Source of the DNA: Lentisphaerota bacterium
Lineage (GTDB): Bacteria; Verrucomicrobiota; Kiritimatiellia; UBA8416; JAFGIZ01
Assembly (NCBI GenBank): GCA_016929365.1
Contig: JAFGIZ010000023.1
Location: 1 to 6,646, forward strand
Length of the DNA stretch: 6,646 nt
Reading direction: 5' to 3'
Shown: piece by piece, positions 1 to 5,880 of the stretch
Position numbering within the stretch: position 1 is the stretch's first letter
Layout of the letters: each line of letters begins with the position of its first letter
The notes under the pieces: model-generated
What the model saw: the letters and a program-made list of their open reading frames with translations, nothing else
Told to the model about the DNA's origin: nothing
The model's database searches: none
Program-made: the position numbers and the translations under genes

Positions 1-46
1 ATTCGGCGTCGCTCTTCGAGACGGGATAGGCGGGGTCGTCCATCAT
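1..46 (-). CDS. N-terminal fragment of a gene, possibly peptide-methionine (R)-S-oxide reductase MsrB (partial)
   Basis: Only 15 codons are in the window, reading MMDDPAYPVSKSDAE before the edge. The start is supported by a strong Shine-Dalgarno GGAGG (minus strand, 58 to 54), seven nucleotides before the ATG at 46; a second ATG follows directly at 43. The segment YPVSKSDAE resembles the stretch that opens the MsrB fold, usually followed by EW and then LTPEQY/F. MsrB reduces methionine-R-sulfoxide in oxidised proteins, normally as a small cytoplasmic or exported enzyme with a C-terminal catalytic Cys or Sec. None of the catalytic part is visible, so the name is inference from a short match. 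The gene lies 107 nt downstream of the helicase on the same strand and could be reached by readthrough. I see no convincing promoter of its own. Confidence 0.5.
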   Translation of the reverse strand, partial: MMDDPAYPVSKSDAE

Positions 47-50
47 GCTG

Positions 51-124
51 CAGCCTCCGTGCGGCGCCGCGAGGAGCGCGGCGATAAGGCCCGGCGCCAG
101 GCGGAGGCCGAGGGGCTGCCTCCG
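51..124 (-). promoter_or_regulatory. Possible SD-sequestering leader with two alternative hairpins
   Basis: On the minus strand the heptamer CGGAGGC occurs at 124-118 and again at 59-53, where it contains the Shine-Dalgarno of the left-edge gene. Its exact complement GCCTCCG lies between them at 108-102. That middle element can pair with the upstream copy (7 bp, 9-nt loop) or with the SD copy (9 bp including one G-U, from 110-102 to 59-51). The two pairings exclude each other. A further perfect hairpin, CGCCGCG / CGCGGCG with loop CTCCT, occupies 83-65 inside the second structure. The pairings are seen directly; a regulatory role is inference, and GC-rich DNA yields chance pairings easily. 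No known riboswitch aptamer is recognised. Confidence 0.25.
54..58 (-). promoter_or_regulatory. Strong Shine-Dalgarno site for the left-edge gene
   Basis: The minus strand reads GGAGG, with a 7-nt spacer before the ATG at 46. This is the textbook complement of the 16S rRNA tail at ideal spacing. It fixes the start of the partial gene and contrasts with the absence of any such site before the helicase, phosphomannomutase and fmdB starts. Confidence 0.75.
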
Positions 125-153
125 GCGCGGGCGTGTGTTTGAAAGAAAAACGT

Positions 154-2199
154 TCATTCCCACATTTCCCGGATGTGCGCGCCGATATCCAGCGCGGGTT
201 CCACGTCCGCGACGCCGTCTTCCTGTTCCGGCTGGGCCAGGTTGACGGTCTCGCAGCTGGCGCAGACCGCGTCGGTCAGAAACCGGCTCGGTTGCGCGTA
301 GCTGTGCGCGTCCGTAAAACGGCTCCAGGTATGATAATAGCGAAAAGGCCGGGTGACGTACAGAAAGTCCCGTGCGCGGGTCATGGCCACGTAGAGCAGG
401 CGGCGTTCCTCTTCGATTTCCTCGGCGCTGCCCGTGGCCATGTCGGAGGGCAGGCAGCCGTCGGAGGCGTGGATCACGTAGACGGCGTCCCACTCGCAGC
501 CCTTGGCGGAATGAATGGTGGAAAGCACGAGCCAGTCTTCGTCCCGCTGCGGGGGACCGGCCAGGTCCCCGGTGGACGCGGGCGGATCGAGCTGCAGGTC
601 CACCAGGAAACGGCGGCGCGACCGGTAGCCGGAGGCGATCTGTTCCAGGCTCGCGAGGTCGCGGGCGCGCACGGCGGGGTTCTCGTAACGCTTCCGCAGG
701 ATGGGCTCGTAGAAGGTCCGGAGGCGCTCGACCTCGGCCGCCGGGGGCAGGCGTTTGCCCGCCAGCAGATCGTCCACGGCGGCGGCCAGCGCGGCGATGC
801 CCTCCCGCGCGGCGGGCGGGGCGGCGAAGGTGCGCACGGCGCGGGGGTCGAAGCGGTTCTCGGCCACGTGCCGCATGGCCGCGGCGGCCGTGGCGGGACC
901 GACGCCGTCGAGAAGCTGAAGCACCCGGAACCAGGCCATTTCGTCGCGCGGGTTTTCCACGATGCGCAGGAGGGAGACGAGGTCCTTGATGTGGGCCGCT
1001 TCAAGAAAGCGCAGGCCGCCGTACTTGTGGAAGGGAATCTCGCGGCGGGCGAGGCTGATCTCGAGCAGGTCGGAATGATGCGCCGCGCGGAAGAGTACGG
1101 CCTGCCGGCGCAGGGGGATGCCCTGCTCGTAATGCTCCAGGACGCGGTCGATCACGTATTCGGCCTGCTGGTCTTCGTCCCGGCAGGTTACCAGGCGGGG
1201 CGGCCGGCCGTCGCGGCGCGCGGACCAGAGGTCCTTGGTGTAGCGTTCCGCGGCCTGGGCGATGACCCGGTTCGTGGTTTCCAGGATCGGCATGACCGAG
1301 CGGTAGTTCTGCTCGAGCGTAATGCAGGCGGCGCCGGGGAACTGGCCGGGAAAGTCCAGCATGTTGCGCACCGTCGCGGCGCGGAAGCTGTAGATGCTCT
1401 GTGCGTCGTCGCCGACGGCCATGACGTTGTGGTTGAAACGGCGCATGCCGCGCAGGATGGCGGCCTGGAGGCTGTTGGTGTCCTGGTATTCGTCCACGAG
1501 CACGTGGTCGAAGCGGCCGCCGATGTGGCGGGCAAGGGCCTCGTCTTCGAGCAGCTTGGCCCAGTAGAGCAGCAGGTCGTCGTAGTCCAGCACGTTCCGC
1601 TCCTGCTTGCGCAGGACGTAGGCGCGAAAGAGGGCCTTGAGCTCCTCCGCGCGGTCGGCGCACCAGGGAAAGTGGCGCGCCAGCACGGTCTCGAGCGGCT
1701 CGGCGCCGTTGACGCGGCGCGAGTAGACGGCCAGGCAGGTGGCCTTGCGGGGGAAGCGTTTTTCCTTGCTGTGGAGGCCGAGCTCGTGGCGGATGACGTT
1801 GAGCAGGTCCTGGGCGTCGGAGGCGTCCAGGACGGTAAAATCGCGGCGCAGCCCGGCGGGTCGGGCGTAGAGGCGCAGCAGGCGGTTGGCCGTGGCGTGA
1901 AACGTGCCGCCCCAGACCCGGCCGGTGACCGCGGGGCCGCGCCGGATCACGGCCGCCGCGCGGCGCAGCATTTCCTGGGCCGCGCGGCGGGTGAACGTAA
2001 GGAGCAGGATGCGTTCGGGCGGCACGCCCCGCTGGATGAGCCAGGCGACGCGGTAGGCGAGCGTGCGGGTCTTTCCGCTGCCCGCGCCGGCGACCACCAG
2101 GAGCGGTCCCTCCCCGTGGGTGACCGCCTCGCGCTGGCGGGGATTGAGCTCGGCCAGCCAGTCGGGCGCGGGACTCGGTTTCGGATCGGCCGCATGCAT
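154..2199 (-). CDS. UvrD/Rep/PcrA-family SF1A ATP-dependent DNA helicase
   Basis: A 681-residue 3'-5' DNA helicase of superfamily 1A, which uses ATP to translocate on and unwind single-strand-gapped DNA during repair or replication restart. The motifs are in order: Q-motif LNPRQREAV (18-26), Walker A AGAGSGKT (37-44), Ia TFTRRAAQEM (68-77), Walker B LVDEYQDT (234-241), III GDDAQSIYSFRAA (263-275), IV ITLEQNYRS (293-301), V LSTIHSAKG (559-567), VI EERRLLYVAMTRAR (597-610). The 1B element NVLDYDDLL is at 202-210. Length matches Rep (about 670) more than PcrA/UvrD (about 720), and it ends in a short acidic tail with no recognisable RNA-polymerase-binding Tudor domain. The reading frame stays open upstream to 2379, but that extension is Pro-rich antisense of G-tracts, so I place the start at ATG 2199 (ATG 2217 is the alternative). 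There is no Shine-Dalgarno; a promoter-like pair ends 8 nt before the ATG. Rep versus PcrA/UvrD cannot be assigned. Confidence 0.95.
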   Translation of the reverse strand: MHAADPKPSPAPDWLAELNPRQREAVTHGEGPLLVVAGAGSGKTRTLAYRVAWLIQRGVPPERILLLTFTRRAAQEMLRRAAAVIRRGPAVTGRVWGGTFHATANRLLRLYARPAGLRRDFTVLDASDAQDLLNVIRHELGLHSKEKRFPRKATCLAVYSRRVNGAEPLETVLARHFPWCADRAEELKALFRAYVLRKQERNVLDYDDLLLYWAKLLEDEALARHIGGRFDHVLVDEYQDTNSLQAAILRGMRRFNHNVMAVGDDAQSIYSFRAATVRNMLDFPGQFPGAACITLEQNYRSVMPILETTNRVIAQAAERYTKDLWSARRDGRPPRLVTCRDEDQQAEYVIDRVLEHYEQGIPLRRQAVLFRAAHHSDLLEISLARREIPFHKYGGLRFLEAAHIKDLVSLLRIVENPRDEMAWFRVLQLLDGVGPATAAAAMRHVAENRFDPRAVRTFAAPPAAREGIAALAAAVDDLLAGKRLPPAAEVERLRTFYEPILRKRYENPAVRARDLASLEQIASGYRSRRRFLVDLQLDPPASTGDLAGPPQRDEDWLVLSTIHSAKGCEWDAVYVIHASDGCLPSDMATGSAEEIEEERRLLYVAMTRARDFLYVTRPFRYYHTWSRFTDAHSYAQPSRFLTDAVCASCETVNLAQPEQEDGVADVEPALDIGAHIREMWE

Positions 2200-2207
2200 T
2201 GTGCTAC

Positions 2208-2237
2208 AGGATAACATCGGGCGCGCCGGGGCGGCAA
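2208..2237 (-). promoter_or_regulatory. Candidate promoter of the helicase gene, abutting its ATG
   Basis: On the minus strand TTGCCG (2237-2232) and TATCCT (2213-2208) are separated by 18 nt, each matching the sigma-70 consensus at four of six bases. The last base of the -10 is 8 nt from the ATG at 2199. Transcription would therefore begin at or within a nucleotide or two of the start codon, giving a leaderless mRNA. The same geometry appears at fmdB. If the ATG at 2217 were the real start, this element would lie over it, which argues for 2199. Confidence 0.45.
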
Positions 2238-2346
2238 ACGGAAAGGGTCCGCGCGGGGCCTGGGCGCTGGTGCGTGTGTGGGTGGATGGGGGCCTGGGCG
2301 CGTGCGGAAAACCGGTCGCGGATGGCCCGGGCGGGGGGCTTTTTCG

Positions 2347-2375
2347 TGGACAGGCGGGGGGGGGTGGGGCATGAT
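2347..2375 (+). promoter_or_regulatory. Candidate argG promoter with a poly-G spacer
   Basis: TGGACA (2347-2352, five of six matches to TTGACA) and CATGAT (2370-2375, four of six to TATAAT) are separated by 17 nt. Fifteen of the 17 spacer bases are G, including an uninterrupted G9 run (2356-2364), then T, then G4. Transcription would start near 2382, leaving a leader of about 30 nt that contains the argG ribosome binding site. Slippage in such a run would change the -35/-10 spacing. The promoter is inferred by motif match only. Confidence 0.45.
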
Positions 2376-2394
2376 GCACACGGTTTTCTGCGGT

Positions 2395-2402
2395 AAGGAA
2401 GG
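2395..2402 (+). promoter_or_regulatory. Ribosome binding site of argG
   Basis: AAGGAAGG lies 9 nt before the ATG at 2412. It is a purine-rich Shine-Dalgarno-like stretch and supports this start over any internal one. It is one of only two clear sites in the window. Confidence 0.65.
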
Positions 2403-2411
2403 CGGCGTACG

Positions 2412-3644
2412 ATGACGTTGGACGAGTTGGCGGGCGAGAAGGTGGGGCTGTGCGTGTCCGGCGGGCTGGACAGCAAGACGATCACCAGGAAACTCGTGGA
2501 CCTGGGCGTGGACGTGGTGTGTTTCACGGCGGACCTGGGCCAGCCGGACGAGGCGGATATCGGGGCGGTGGTCGCGAAGATGGCGCCGTGCGGCGCGGAA
2601 ACGGTGGCCGTCGATCTCAAGGCCGCGATGGCGGAAGCCTGCTTCGAGACCGTCAGGGCGCAGGCCATGTACGACGGCGGCTACTGGAACACGACCGGCA
2701 TGGCGCGCGCCGTCACGGTGCGGGGCGTACTGCCTGAGATGCGCAAACGCGGGTGCACGGTCCTGGCGCACGGGGCGACGGGGCGGGGCAACGACCAGAT
2801 GCGCTTCGAGCGCTACACCAATGTGCTCGCGCCGGACATGAAAGTTTTTTCGCCCTGGCGGGATCCGAAGTTGTTGCGGCAGTTTCCGGGCCGCCTCGAG
2901 ATGGCGGACTATCTCAAGCGGGTCGGTATCGAGGCCTTCGTGGACGAGACGAAGCGGTATTCGACGGATGCGAACCTGGCGGGGATTTCGTACGAGGCGG
3001 AGGATCTCGAGAGCCTGGAGACGCCGTGCACGATTGTCGCGCCGCAAATGGGAGTCTGGCCGCAGGACGCGCCCGACGAAACCGAAGCCGTGACGCTGCG
3101 CTTCGAACGCGGGTGTGCGACGGCGGTGAACGGGGTCGCCCTGGACCCGCCGGCGCTGATGCGGGAGGTCAACGCCATCGGCGGCCGGAACGGGCTGGGA
3201 CTCAAGCATGCGCTCGAGAACCGCATTATCGGAACGAAGAGCCGCGGGGTCTACGAGGCGCCGGGCATGGAGCTGCTGGGATGCGGCCTGCAGTTCATTT
3301 ACCAGGCGACGCTGGACCGCCGGGCGGCGGGGCTGTTCGAGGCGGTGTCGCGGCTGATTGCGCGGCAGGTTTATGACGGGCGCTATTTCGACCCGGCCAC
3401 GCGGGCCGCGCGGGCGGCCGTGGATGCGCTGGCGCAGCACGCGACCGGTACGGTCAGCGTCGGCCTCTACAAGGGGTCCGTGCAATTCCGGGGCCTGACC
3501 GATTGCCCGGCGTCGCTGTACAACGAGGCGGACGCCTCGATGGAAGCGAGCGACGGGCTGAACCCGGTCAGCTCGCAGGGATACGCCGAGGTGCAGAGCG
3601 TGGAAGCGCGGGCCCTGGCGCGAAGCGGGCAGATCGGCGCGTAG
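2412..3644 (+). CDS. argG: Argininosuccinate synthase, divergent in its signature motifs
   Basis: A 410-residue cytoplasmic enzyme that joins citrulline and aspartate with ATP to form argininosuccinate, the penultimate step of arginine biosynthesis. The N-terminal PP-loop nucleotide-binding domain carries SGGLDSK (16-22) and TADLGQPDE (39-47). The synthetase domain has HGATGRGNDQMRF (120-132), YSTDANLAGISYEA (183-196), LENRIIGTKSRGVYEAPG (268-285) and SLYNE (368-372). By alignment from memory to the human enzyme, citrulline and aspartate contacts are kept: Asn127, Asp128, Arg131, Ser184, Ser193, Glu269, Tyr281. Odd points: the usual A-[FY]-SGGLDT-[ST] loop reads C-V-SGGLDS-K, and the usual GxTxKGND reads GATGRGND. 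Some stretches look like the E. coli long form (LGQPDE, NRIIGTKSRG), others like the common approximately 400-residue form. Length and conserved contacts favour a working enzyme. thiD follows 11 nt later. Confidence 0.93.
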   Translation: MTLDELAGEKVGLCVSGGLDSKTITRKLVDLGVDVVCFTADLGQPDEADIGAVVAKMAPCGAETVAVDLKAAMAEACFETVRAQAMYDGGYWNTTGMARAVTVRGVLPEMRKRGCTVLAHGATGRGNDQMRFERYTNVLAPDMKVFSPWRDPKLLRQFPGRLEMADYLKRVGIEAFVDETKRYSTDANLAGISYEAEDLESLETPCTIVAPQMGVWPQDAPDETEAVTLRFERGCATAVNGVALDPPALMREVNAIGGRNGLGLKHALENRIIGTKSRGVYEAPGMELLGCGLQFIYQATLDRRAAGLFEAVSRLIARQVYDGRYFDPATRAARAAVDALAQHATGTVSVGLYKGSVQFRGLTDCPASLYNEADASMEASDGLNPVSSQGYAEVQSVEARALARSGQIGA

Positions 3645-3655
3645 CGGCGGCTTCC

Positions 3656-4480
3656 ATGACGCAAGCCGAGCCTTATCCCGTGGTGCTGACGATTGCCGGA
3701 TCGGATTCCGGCGGCGGGGCGGGGATCCAGGCCGATCTCAAGACCTGCGAGGCGCTGGGGGTCTTCGGGACCAGCGCGCTCACCTGCATTACCGCGCAGA
3801 ATCCCGATACCGTTGCGGCCGTCGCGGCCGTGGCGCCGGAAACGGTGGCGCGGCAGATCGAGGCGGTCGCGGCGGGGTTCCCGGTTGCCGCCGCCAAGAC
3901 GGGCATGCTGTATTCGGCGGAGATCATTCGTGCCGTAAGCGCCGCGGTGGCGGCGTGCGGGGTGCCGAACCTGGTGGTGGATCCCGTGATGGTGTCCACG
4001 TCGGGCGCGCGGCTGTTGCGGGAGGACGCGGTGGCGGCCCTGTGCGAGGCCTTGCTGCCGCAGGCGGCGGTGGTGACGCCGAACACGGACGAGGCGGCCA
4101 TCCTCTGCGGCGCCCCGGTCGAAGACGTCGACGGGCTGGAACGCGCCGCCCGCGCGATCGGCGGCCGCTTCGGCGTGCCGTGCGTCTGCAAGGGCGGACA
4201 CCTGGCCGCGGGGGCGCCCGGACCGGGCGCCGAGGTGGTCAACGTGCTGTGCGAGGGCGGCCGGGTGACGCGGTTCCGGGCGCCGCGGGTCGCGGCTGCG
4301 GAGACACACGGCACGGGCTGCACGTTTTCGGCCGCGGTGGCGGCCTACCTGGCGCGGGGCCGGACGCTGGCGGAGGCGGTGGCCGGAGCGGGCGCCTTCA
4401 CGGCGGCGGCGCTGCGGAAGAGCGCCGCGGCCGGGCGGCACCGCCCGCTGGCCTGGGCGCGGGCCCTCAGGCGCGGATGA
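3656..4480 (+). CDS. thiD: Hydroxymethylpyrimidine/phosphomethylpyrimidine kinase
   Basis: A 274-residue ribokinase-fold enzyme that phosphorylates HMP and then HMP-phosphate to HMP-pyrophosphate, the pyrimidine half of thiamine. Visible signatures are AGSDSGGGAGIQADLKT (14-30), AKTGML (80-85), DPVMVSTSG (109-117), TPNTDEA (141-147), KGGH (179-182) and the anion-hole/catalytic loop THGTGCTFSAA (217-227) with Cys222. Length fits ThiD (about 265). The reading frame is open upstream to 3503, inside argG, but homology begins right after the ATG at 3656, so that start is chosen. Only a weak GGCGG precedes it, so translation may be coupled to argG, whose stop is 11 nt away. The C-terminus lacks the clear GHGP motif of E. 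coli ThiD and has GRHRPLAWARA instead. No other thi gene is in the window. A pyridoxal-kinase activity, known for some ThiD relatives, is a less likely alternative. Confidence 0.92.
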   Translation: MTQAEPYPVVLTIAGSDSGGGAGIQADLKTCEALGVFGTSALTCITAQNPDTVAAVAAVAPETVARQIEAVAAGFPVAAAKTGMLYSAEIIRAVSAAVAACGVPNLVVDPVMVSTSGARLLREDAVAALCEALLPQAAVVTPNTDEAAILCGAPVEDVDGLERAARAIGGRFGVPCVCKGGHLAAGAPGPGAEVVNVLCEGGRVTRFRAPRVAAAETHGTGCTFSAAVAAYLARGRTLAEAVAGAGAFTAAALRKSAAAGRHRPLAWARALRRG

Positions 4481-5786
4481 GCTCCAGCAGCGCGTCGCGT
4501 TGCGTTTCCATCTGCTCCCGGGTGCGGGCTTCGACGTTGAGGCGGATCAGCGGTTCGGTGTTGGACGCCCGGACGTTGAACCACCAGTCCTCGTAGTCGA
4601 CGGTAATGCCGTCCAGGAAGGACGGCTCGCCGTCGCGGTACGTCTCCTGGATCCGCTTCATGACGGACTCGGGATCCCGGACGCGGGAGTTGATTTCACC
4701 GCTTTGCGCGTAACGGCGGATGGGCTTGATCAGCTCCGAGAGCGGCCGGCCGGCGGCGCTGACGATATTGGCCACGCTGAGGGCCGCCAGGGCCGAGCTT
4801 TCCGTATAATAATTGTCGCGGAAGTAGAAATGGCCGGAGAACTCGCCGCAGTACAGCCCGTTGTGATCGCGCATCTGCTGCTTGATAAACGCGTGGCCGA
4901 CCCGGCTTTTCATCGGGGTGCCGCCGTTCTCCTCGATCACTTCCCGCACGGCCCGGCTGCAGCGCAGGTCGTAGAGAATAACGCCTTTCTCGCGGCGCAG
5001 CATGTCTTTGGCGATCAGCGCCCCGACGAGGTCCATGGGCACCACGTCGCCCTGCTCGTCGACGAAGCCGACGCGGTCGGCGTCGCCGTCGAAGGCAATG
5101 CCGAAGTCGTAGCCGCCGGCGCGGACTTTGGCGCGCAGGGTATCGAGCGTTTCGGTCTTGAGCGGGTTGGCCTCGTGGTTCGGGAAGCTGCCGTCGAGCG
5201 TATCGAAGAGGGGATCGATTTCGATCAGCCCCTTGAGCGCCTCGGCCTCGACCGTGCCCATGGCGTTGGCCATGTCGGCGGCGACCTTGAGCGGGCGCCG
5301 GACGGCGGCGTGGGCGCGCACGTGTTCGGCGTACGCGTCACCGATCGCGCGGCGCGTCACGCGCCCCGCCTCGGCCGGTTCCGGGGCGAAGTTCTTATCG
5401 TTGCAGATCCGCTCGATGTCGCGAATGCCGGTATCGCCGCTGATGGGAATGGCGCGGTCGCGCGTGAGCTTGAAGCCGTTCCATTCACCGGGGTTATGCG
5501 AGGCGGTAATCATGATGGACGCCTCGGCCTCGAGCGAGCCGCAGGCGAAGTAGCACATGGGCGTGGAGCACAACCCCACGTCAATGACGTTGGCGCCCTG
5601 GCGGGTCAGCCCGGCGGCCAGCGCCTCGAAGAGCGGTTCGGAGTGGGGGCGCATATCGCGTCCGATCACGACCGTGCGGGCCTCGGTAAAGGTGGCGAAG
5701 GCGCGTCCGATGTCGCGGGCGAGGGCGTCGGTGAGGGTGTCGTTATAGATGCCGCGGATGTCGTAGGCTTTGAAGATTCCACTCAT
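4467..5786 (-). CDS. Phosphomannomutase/phosphoglucomutase (alpha-D-phosphohexomutase family)
   Basis: A 439-residue enzyme that interconverts hexose 6- and 1-phosphates, supplying mannose-1-P or glucose-1-P for sugar nucleotides used in cell-surface polysaccharides. All four family signatures are present: the opening FKAYDIRGIY (5-14), the phosphoserine loop TASHNPGEWNGFK (94-106, Ser96), the magnesium loop DGDADR (233-238), the sugar-binding loop GEFSGHFYFRD (314-324) and the phosphate-binding loop RASNTEP (406-412). The length is typical. The open frame extends 21 codons further upstream, but those residues are not homologous and run through promoter DNA, so I start at ATG 5786. No Shine-Dalgarno is visible; a promoter-like pair ends 10 nt before the ATG. 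It converges on thiD with a 14-nt overlap of the coding ends. PMM versus PGM specificity (ManB, CpsG or AlgC type) cannot be decided; the GEFSGHF loop is compatible with dual activity. Confidence 0.94.
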   Translation of the reverse strand: MSGIFKAYDIRGIYNDTLTDALARDIGRAFATFTEARTVVIGRDMRPHSEPLFEALAAGLTRQGANVIDVGLCSTPMCYFACGSLEAEASIMITASHNPGEWNGFKLTRDRAIPISGDTGIRDIERICNDKNFAPEPAEAGRVTRRAIGDAYAEHVRAHAAVRRPLKVAADMANAMGTVEAEALKGLIEIDPLFDTLDGSFPNHEANPLKTETLDTLRAKVRAGGYDFGIAFDGDADRVGFVDEQGDVVPMDLVGALIAKDMLRREKGVILYDLRCSRAVREVIEENGGTPMKSRVGHAFIKQQMRDHNGLYCGEFSGHFYFRDNYYTESSALAALSVANIVSAAGRPLSELIKPIRRYAQSGEINSRVRDPESVMKRIQETYRDGEPSFLDGITVDYEDWWFNVRASNTEPLIRLNVEARTREQMETQRDALLELIRA

Positions 5787-5796
5787 GATGCGCGGG

Positions 5797-5826
5797 ACCC
5801 TACCACAGGCCGGGGCGGGGGGGCAA
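5797..5826 (-). promoter_or_regulatory. Candidate phosphomannomutase promoter
   Basis: On the minus strand TTGCCC (5826-5821) and TAGGGT (5802-5797) are 18 nt apart, and the -10 ends 10 nt before the ATG at 5786. The -10 keeps only the three most conserved positions (TA and final T), so this is weaker than its neighbours. A C7 run (minus strand, 5823-5817) straddles the -35 and spacer. It would give a near-leaderless mRNA, consistent with the missing ribosome binding site. Confidence 0.33.
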
Positions 5827-5842
5827 GCGCCGCGAGAACCTT

Positions 5843-5872
5843 TTGACAAGCGGCGGACGGTGCGGGTACAGT
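5843..5872 (+). promoter_or_regulatory. Strong candidate fmdB promoter, leaderless geometry
   Basis: A perfect TTGACA (5843-5848) is followed after 18 nt by TACAGT (5867-5872, four of six matches to TATAAT). Eight nucleotides (CCCCGTTT) separate the -10 from the ATG at 5881, so transcription should begin at or almost at the start codon. No Shine-Dalgarno lies between. This is the best promoter match in the window. Confidence 0.6.
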
Positions 5873-5880
5873 CCCCGTTT

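Noticed and set aside
133..2214. 693-codon plus-strand open frame opposite the helicase
   Set aside because: The helicase on the other strand has all SF1A motifs in order. The antisense frame yields no recognisable domain and is explained by GC-saturated codon positions that eliminate stop codons.
2325..2344. Terminator-like GCCC/GGGC stem followed by five T on the plus strand
   Set aside because: The stem is only 4 bp with a 7-nt loop, and no plus-strand gene lies upstream needing termination because the helicase is divergent.
2200..2379. N-terminal extension of the helicase to an ATG at 2379
   Set aside because: The extra residues are Pro-rich and derive from antisense of G-tracts. Homology begins near LNPRQREAV, and a promoter-like pair lies just upstream of ATG 2199.
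1947..3485. 512-codon minus-strand open frame across the helicase start, intergenic region and argG
   Set aside because: It runs through two well-supported genes and a G-tract promoter region; its Arg/Pro/His-rich translation resembles no known protein.
3503..3655. Upstream extension of thiD into argG
   Set aside because: The 51 added residues are low-complexity and out of frame with argG; ThiD homology starts directly after ATG 3656.
4500..5846. 448-codon plus-strand open frame opposite phosphomannomutase
   Set aside because: It mirrors the real gene almost end to end, has no recognisable motif, and is the expected shadow of a GC-rich gene.
5787..5849. 21-residue upstream extension of phosphomannomutase
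   Set aside because: The extension is not part of the conserved family start (KAYDIRGIY) and overlaps the divergent promoter DNA.
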